64,000 nt of DNA, taken from positions 111,444,173 through 111,508,172 of the forward strand of contig NC_133156.1 of assembly GCF_040802235.1 (NCBI RefSeq). Direction: 5' to 3'. A program made the position numbers and the translations under genes. This stretch comes from Manis javanica. Lineage: Eukaryota > Chordata > Mammalia > Pholidota > Manidae. Shown here in pieces: positions 61,926 through 64,000 of this stretch. Position 1 is the first letter of the stretch, and every line of letters starts with the position of its first letter. The notes below the pieces were generated by a model. That model was given only the letters and a program-made list of their open reading frames with translations, made no database searches and was not told where the DNA came from.

Positions 61926-62344
61926 TAAGTTAGGGATAAATTAGAGTTCTTTGTCTCAGCTTTGAAAAAGGAGACACAACTCATCATGGTATTCAGTAAT
62001 CCAGAATCTGGCAGACTTAAAGAGCTAAATGTATTTGCCTAGAAATTTGCCACTTAAACTATGCCAAACAACTTTCATAAAGATGTATTTTTTCCCATAT
62101 CCTGTCATTTCAGAGGCAAACAAAATGAGGGAGCATTTTAAATTCACATTATTAACTTGCAATGAGTAATCCCTGAGGAACTTAAGAACTTAATATCATT
62201 TTGTGCTTCAGGGGGAAAAAATTGACACTGAGCGCTATAAATATATCAAGATCTGATCCAGTTCAGTGGTGTGGGCAAGTAAGTTCCTTGGGGGAGTTTC
62301 CAAATCCATGCTCTGGCCCTAGATACTTGGTTATGTTTGGAATT
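61926..62344. other. Unassigned DNA
   Basis: No supported feature. Confidence 0.5.
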
Positions 62345-62403
62345 TTAGTCAGTTTATTTGTCTGATTCCTTTGCTAAATTGGGAGTCCTTTGAGGGTCAG
62401 GAG

Positions 62404-62466
<63 letters not shown>

Positions 62467-62580
62467 TTATCTATCTATCATCTATCTAATCAATCATCTA
62501 TCTACCTACCTATTTCCCTACCTATCTATTCAGTTGTACACCTAGCACATAATGGGAGTTCCACAAATGTCTGTTGAGTG
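62345..62580 (+). mobile_element. L2 3' tail carrying a microsatellite
   Basis: 'CTAAATTGGGAGTCCTTTGAGGGTCAGGAGTATC' and, beyond the TATC tract, 'ACACCTAGCACATAATGGGAGTTCCACAAATGTCTGTTGAGTGAATAC' are the two halves of an L2 end. The tetranucleotide run replaces the usual short spacer (GGGACCGTGTCTTATTCATC…). Confidence 0.65.
62404..62530. repeat. (TATC)n microsatellite
   Basis: Pure to about 62466 (around 15-16 units), then interrupted by TTATC, ATCA and TACC variants. The pure length predicts high polymorphism. Confidence 0.95.
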
Positions 62581-62599
62581 AATACTAAAAGTAAGTCCA

Positions 62600-62690
62600 T
62601 GACGATTTTCATATGTGATTCATTACATATATCCTGTGAGATTAGTAATTTGCATTTTCCAGATGAGGAGGAAATAGGAATGACCAGGTC
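62600..62690 (-). mobile_element. Possible MIR fragment
   Basis: 'TATATCCTGTGAGATTAGTAATTTGCATTTTCCAGATGAGGAGGAAATAGG' echoes reverse MIR (CCTGTGAGGTAGGTA … CCCATTTTACAGATGAGGAAACTGAGG). Weak. Confidence 0.4.
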
Positions 62691-64000
62691 TGTACACTCT
62701 CTATACCCTCTTATTCATGAGTAATCATGTTCACAGATTCGTGGTGTACTTTCCTATAATGTTTTTATTTCTTCACACCTTTTCCCCTTCTTCATATGAC
62801 TCACATTGTTACAGCCATTACATATTAATCATTTCAAAACCACAGTACTCTGAATCATTGATGGATCCTGCGTTACAATGAAACACATCCACTAGGAAGT
62901 GAGAGCACTTCCAGGAAACATCTCAGTGCCATGTGGTTCTTTTGATAAGGTTCCAGACTTCCAACCTGAGTCCATCTAGAGGAAAAATACAAGAATCAAT
63001 CCCCAATATTCCTGTAGGGAACTAAGAAGCACATGAGTAGTTATGAATATGGGCAGAGTTTCTCAAGGCTATCATGTGAGCATTGGTGTGCTGCCTTTTA
63101 AACTTATTTCAGCCACTTTATGCTTTTTATAAAGGGTATAGTATATGAGGGAGGAATGAGTTTTTACACAGCAGTTCTATAGTGGATGTCAAACGTTTCC
63201 TTTTCCTACTCCAGATTCATTTGCATGTTCTTAGACTCTAAACTTCTGTGGTTTGTTTCTAGACATAAAACTTGGTTGTTAGCTTCTTAGGCTAGAAGCC
63301 TTTAATCTTCCTATCTACCATCTTAACATAGGTTATGTTTGTTTCCATAAACATACCAATAAAATATTTGAAGCAGCTTGGGCTCCATGAGATAGAAATA
63401 TGCTGACTGAATAACTGAATGGATTATTGGAAGGCTCCAGAGCATGTGTTTTACTGGTTGTGACATCAAAGGCTGTATAATCTCCGTTGATGTTTAAGTG
63501 TCATGACGTGCTGCCTACAGACTGGGGAGGTGAGTCAGCTTTGAATTTTAAGGCACGCTACATCTTTTTATGTTATTACTCACCATTAGTATCTGAGCAC
63601 TTTGGTTTTTCACAAAGACGTTAATTGGCTGTTAATTTTTCTTTTAAAAATATGTAGTACATGAGCCAATTCTTCGGAAACTTTTTCAGCTTCTTCTGGG
63701 ATTATAAAACTCTACAGAATCTCAACTTCCTGTTGAGCCAGTTGGGTAAAATAGCATATGTTGCTGGAGTATTGAAACTTTGGACTCATAGCTCATAATC
63801 AAAATGAATATTCTTATCCTACATGCTTCCATCCAAACCCATTCTGTTGATCTGGTTCTTCCCTATCCTGGACTCCATATTTTTTTCCCACTCATTCTTA
63901 GAAATCTTTTTCCTTTCAGTTACAAAAGCAGTTTTATTTTAAAATGAGTATGTCACATCTTTGTAGTAATTAAAAGACAAGCAACAAACACTGGGCCTCA
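62691..64000. other. Unassigned DNA
   Basis: No recognisable repeat, exon or RNA gene to the end of the window. Confidence 0.5.

Noticed and set aside
62404-62530. Regular repeats that could suggest a CRISPR-like array
   Set aside because: It is a 4-bp microsatellite without spacers, within an L2 in mammalian DNA.

Overview
This is a stretch of nuclear DNA from a placental mammal. It is AT-rich and CpG-depleted, with no operon-like gene packing, and it is full of decayed mammalian repeats (L2, MIR, MER5-like and MER33-like hAT elements, ancient L1M fragments, CR1/L3). The only intact transposon reading frame belongs to a LINE-1. No Alu, rodent B1/B2, carnivore tRNA-Lys SINE or ruminant BovA element is visible in 64 kb, so primates, rodents, carnivores and ruminants are unlikely. 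The 3' UTR style of the younger L1s (C-rich on the + strand, present twice) reminds me of pangolin genomic sequence. That is recollection, not proof; a bat or another SINE-poor laurasiatherian remains possible.

Layout. About 1-12 kb is mostly unassigned single-copy DNA with an L2, a MIR and other old repeats. A 5'-truncated L1 with a perfect 21-bp target-site duplication lies at 12.2-12.9 kb. From 13 to 48 kb, unassigned DNA alternates with MIR, L2, MER5-like and L1M relics, an LTR-like element (22.4-22.9 kb), microsatellites, and four same-orientation copies of an ancient repeat I cannot name. At 48.8-55.9 kb there is a nested structure: a nearly full-length minus-strand L1 (49.67-55.64 kb) sits inside an older minus-strand L1 fragment. 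It has a C-rich 3' UTR, a heavily broken ORF2, an intact ORF1 and a 5' UTR. From 56 to 64 kb come more MIR and L2 copies, a MER33-like hAT element inserted into an L2, and a TATC microsatellite grown inside another L2.

Genes. I could not identify a host gene, a tRNA or rRNA gene, or a CpG-island promoter. Two exon-like intervals (minus strand near 19.2-19.4 kb, plus strand near 57.42-57.55 kb) have open frames bounded by plausible splice sites, but I recognise neither product. The window is either intergenic or within one or more long introns.

No previously undescribed biological system is evident. The most informative signals are the nested and interrupted transposons, the unnamed four-copy repeat family, and the minus-strand exon-like frame at 19.2-19.4 kb. 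Family names for old repeats come from memory of consensus features and should be read as class-level calls.
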